Positions 63,055-64,000 of a stretch of 64,000 bases of DNA are shown in pieces. Both the position numbers and the translations under genes were made by a program. The stretch comes from NCEH01 sp043195195 (lineage in GTDB: Bacteria; Pseudomonadota; Alphaproteobacteria; Rhizobiales; Xanthobacteraceae): the NCBI RefSeq assembly GCF_043195195.1, contig NZ_JBAFWT010000017.1:1-64000 (forward strand), read 5' to 3'. The notes under the pieces are model-generated. The model was not told where the DNA came from and did not search any database. It worked only from the letters and a program-made list of their open reading frames with translations. Numbering within the stretch: position 1 is the first letter of the stretch; each line of letters opens with the position of its first letter.

Positions 63055-63773
63055 GAAGCGATCTCGAGCGTCTCCACGCGCGCGGCGAACTGGTAGCCGC
63101 CGTTGCGCTGGGTCTTGAGGATCTGGAACGAACCGGCATCGCCAAGCTTGCGCCGCAGGCGGCTTACCAGCACATCGATGGAACGGTCGAACGGGCCCGC
63201 CTCGCGGCCCTGGGTGATGTCGAGCAACTGGTCGCGGGAGAGGATGCGGCCCGGCCGCTCAAGGAATGCCATCAGCAGGTCAAACTCTGCAGCGGTGAAC
63301 GCGAGATCAATGCCTTCGCCGTCCAGCACCTGCCGCGACGTGCGATCCACGGTGAAGCTGCAGAAGCTGTATTTCTGCGCCAGGCTGGTGTCGGGCGGCG
63401 TGTCGTGCATGCGGCGCAGCACGGCGCGGATACGCGCGACCAGTTCGCGTGCATTGAACGGCTTGCCGAGATAATCGTCCGCGCCGACTTCCAGGCCGAT
63501 GATGCGGTCCACCTCTTCCTTCAAAGCCGTGAGCAGGATGATCGGCACGCGCGAGCGCGAGCGCAGCGACCGGCACAGATCGAGCCCGGATGCATCCGGG
63601 AGCATCAGGTCCAGCACGACGAAATCAATCCGATTGGTGGTGAGTTTTTCTTCCATCTCGCGCCCGGTGGCAGCGAGAGAAACACGAAACCCCTGCGCGG
63701 CGAGATAGCGCCCGAGCAGCTTTCTGATTTCGTGGTCGTCGTCAACGACAAGAATGTGAGGGGCTGCTTCCAC
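63051..63773 (-). CDS. OmpR-family response regulator
   Basis: A 240-residue regulator with a receiver domain (acidic D11-D13, phospho-acceptor D55 in LDLMLPD, T82, K104) and an OmpR winged helix at the C-terminus (FDRSIDVLVSRLRRKLGD). GTG at 63773 with GGGAAA upstream is chosen, because the receiver begins directly after it; the 29 codons before it do not resemble the family. It is translationally coupled to the kinase. It may also act on the next divergent gene. Confidence 0.93.
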   Translation of the reverse strand: MEAAPHILVVDDDHEIRKLLGRYLAAQGFRVSLAATGREMEEKLTTNRIDFVVLDLMLPDASGLDLCRSLRSRSRVPIILLTALKEEVDRIIGLEVGADDYLGKPFNARELVARIRAVLRRMHDTPPDTSLAQKYSFCSFTVDRTSRQVLDGEGIDLAFTAAEFDLLMAFLERPGRILSRDQLLDITQGREAGPFDRSIDVLVSRLRRKLGDAGSFQILKTQRNGGYQFAARVETLEIAS

Positions 63774-63986
63774 GTGATTTGTTTCCCATTGCAGGTGCGC
63801 AACCGCTCTAGCGCACCGAGCGAAAAGATCTCCCGGCCGATTGCAACTTTCCATTGCCATTCTGCGCTCAGCAACGAGCGCTCACAAATCTGCTGTTTTG
63901 AGAAACATCCAGAAACCGTCCGCCACACCCTGGCAACTGCCGGCGCCCAAGGTCTGCTCATCGAAAACGACCAAAGGACGAAACGC
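63774..63986. promoter_or_regulatory. Promoter region between response regulator and next gene
   Basis: 213 bases between divergent genes. GCGCTC (63864-63869) and GAGCGC (63876-63881) form a short inverted repeat with a six-base spacer that could be an operator for the OmpR-type regulator. No promoter elements are clear. Confidence 0.35.
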
Positions 63987-64000
63987 ATGTTGAAACGGGC
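63987..64000 (+). CDS. Start of a further gene, cut by the window end
   Basis: An ATG at 63987 has AAGGACG (63974-63980) at a suitable six-base distance, and the first codons (Met-Leu-Lys-Arg) look like the beginning of an exported or membrane protein. Only 14 bases are present, so identity is unknown. The gene is divergent from the response regulator and could be its target. Confidence 0.4.

Overview
The window is GC-rich, gene-dense DNA without rRNA, phage, insertion sequences or CRISPR. It looks like the chromosome of an alphaproteobacterium, most likely of the order Hyphomicrobiales (Rhizobiales). That placement is an inference from gene content: a ctaC-ctaD-ctaB-coxF-ctaG-ctaE-DUF983-surf1 cytochrome aa3 cluster, a liv transporter carrying a DUF6867 gene, an IalB-type exported protein, a plant-type GshA, a LysR/DUF1127 divergent pair and a form II cox operon. 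A Xanthobacteraceae-like genome would fit but cannot be proven from the sequence alone.

Layout. 1-6.1 kb: a thiolase-fold protein with a DUF35 partner, a phosphoribosyltransferase, tRNA-Ser(GCU), a coupled TPR-glycosyltransferase/DUF6165 pair and a GST. 6.3-10.1 kb: a tripartite TRAP transporter operon ending in a DUF488 protein. 10.1-21.4 kb: an MFS carrier, then a molybdenum-hydroxylase block (coxS-L-M-D-E, a split XdhC/CoxI pair and a molybdopterin-binding/MocA-like fusion) interrupted by an oppositely oriented lysine-2,3-aminomutase-like radical SAM gene. 21.8-27.5 kb: a complete branched-chain amino-acid ABC importer (livHMGF, DUF6867, livK) closed by a terminator. 27.5-30.7 kb: GST, CcdA, a P1-family autoproteolytic hydrolase and a small membrane protein. 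30.8-37.7 kb: the aa3 oxidase structural and assembly genes, all on the minus strand. 38.1-43.4 kb: IalB-like protein, CPA2 antiporter, MATE exporter and a DUF937-like protein with a proline-rich tail. 43.5-48.5 kb: DUF1127/LysR divergent pair, EamA transporter, gshA and an AI-2E family permease. 48.7-58.8 kb: a fatty-acid degradation region (fadD, fadL, a MerR regulator, thiolase, a HAD-ECH bifunctional enzyme, acyl-CoA dehydrogenase, SCP2-like protein). 59-64 kb: a secreted protein of unknown function, Ohr, an MHS-family carboxylate symporter, a two-component system and the first codons of a further gene.

How the genes work together. The fatty-acid block covers import (FadL), activation (FadD) and every step of the beta-oxidation spiral, with MerR the obvious candidate regulator. 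The cox block supplies a Mo hydroxylase with its FAD and Fe-S subunits plus enzymes that would make and insert its cytosine-dinucleotide cofactor; its CoxL carries the form II motif AYRGAGR, not the form I CO-oxidation motif, so its substrate is open. The cta cluster holds the aa3 oxidase subunits, heme O synthase, the CuB chaperone and Surf1.

The most interesting open points are the DUF35/thiolase-fold pair with a degenerate catalytic set, the form II cox operon with its split XdhC and embedded aminomutase, the TPR-GT/DUF6165 coupled pair, an FNR-type box upstream of ctaC, and several clean dyads and hairpins at regulatory positions. No single element is convincingly a wholly new system.
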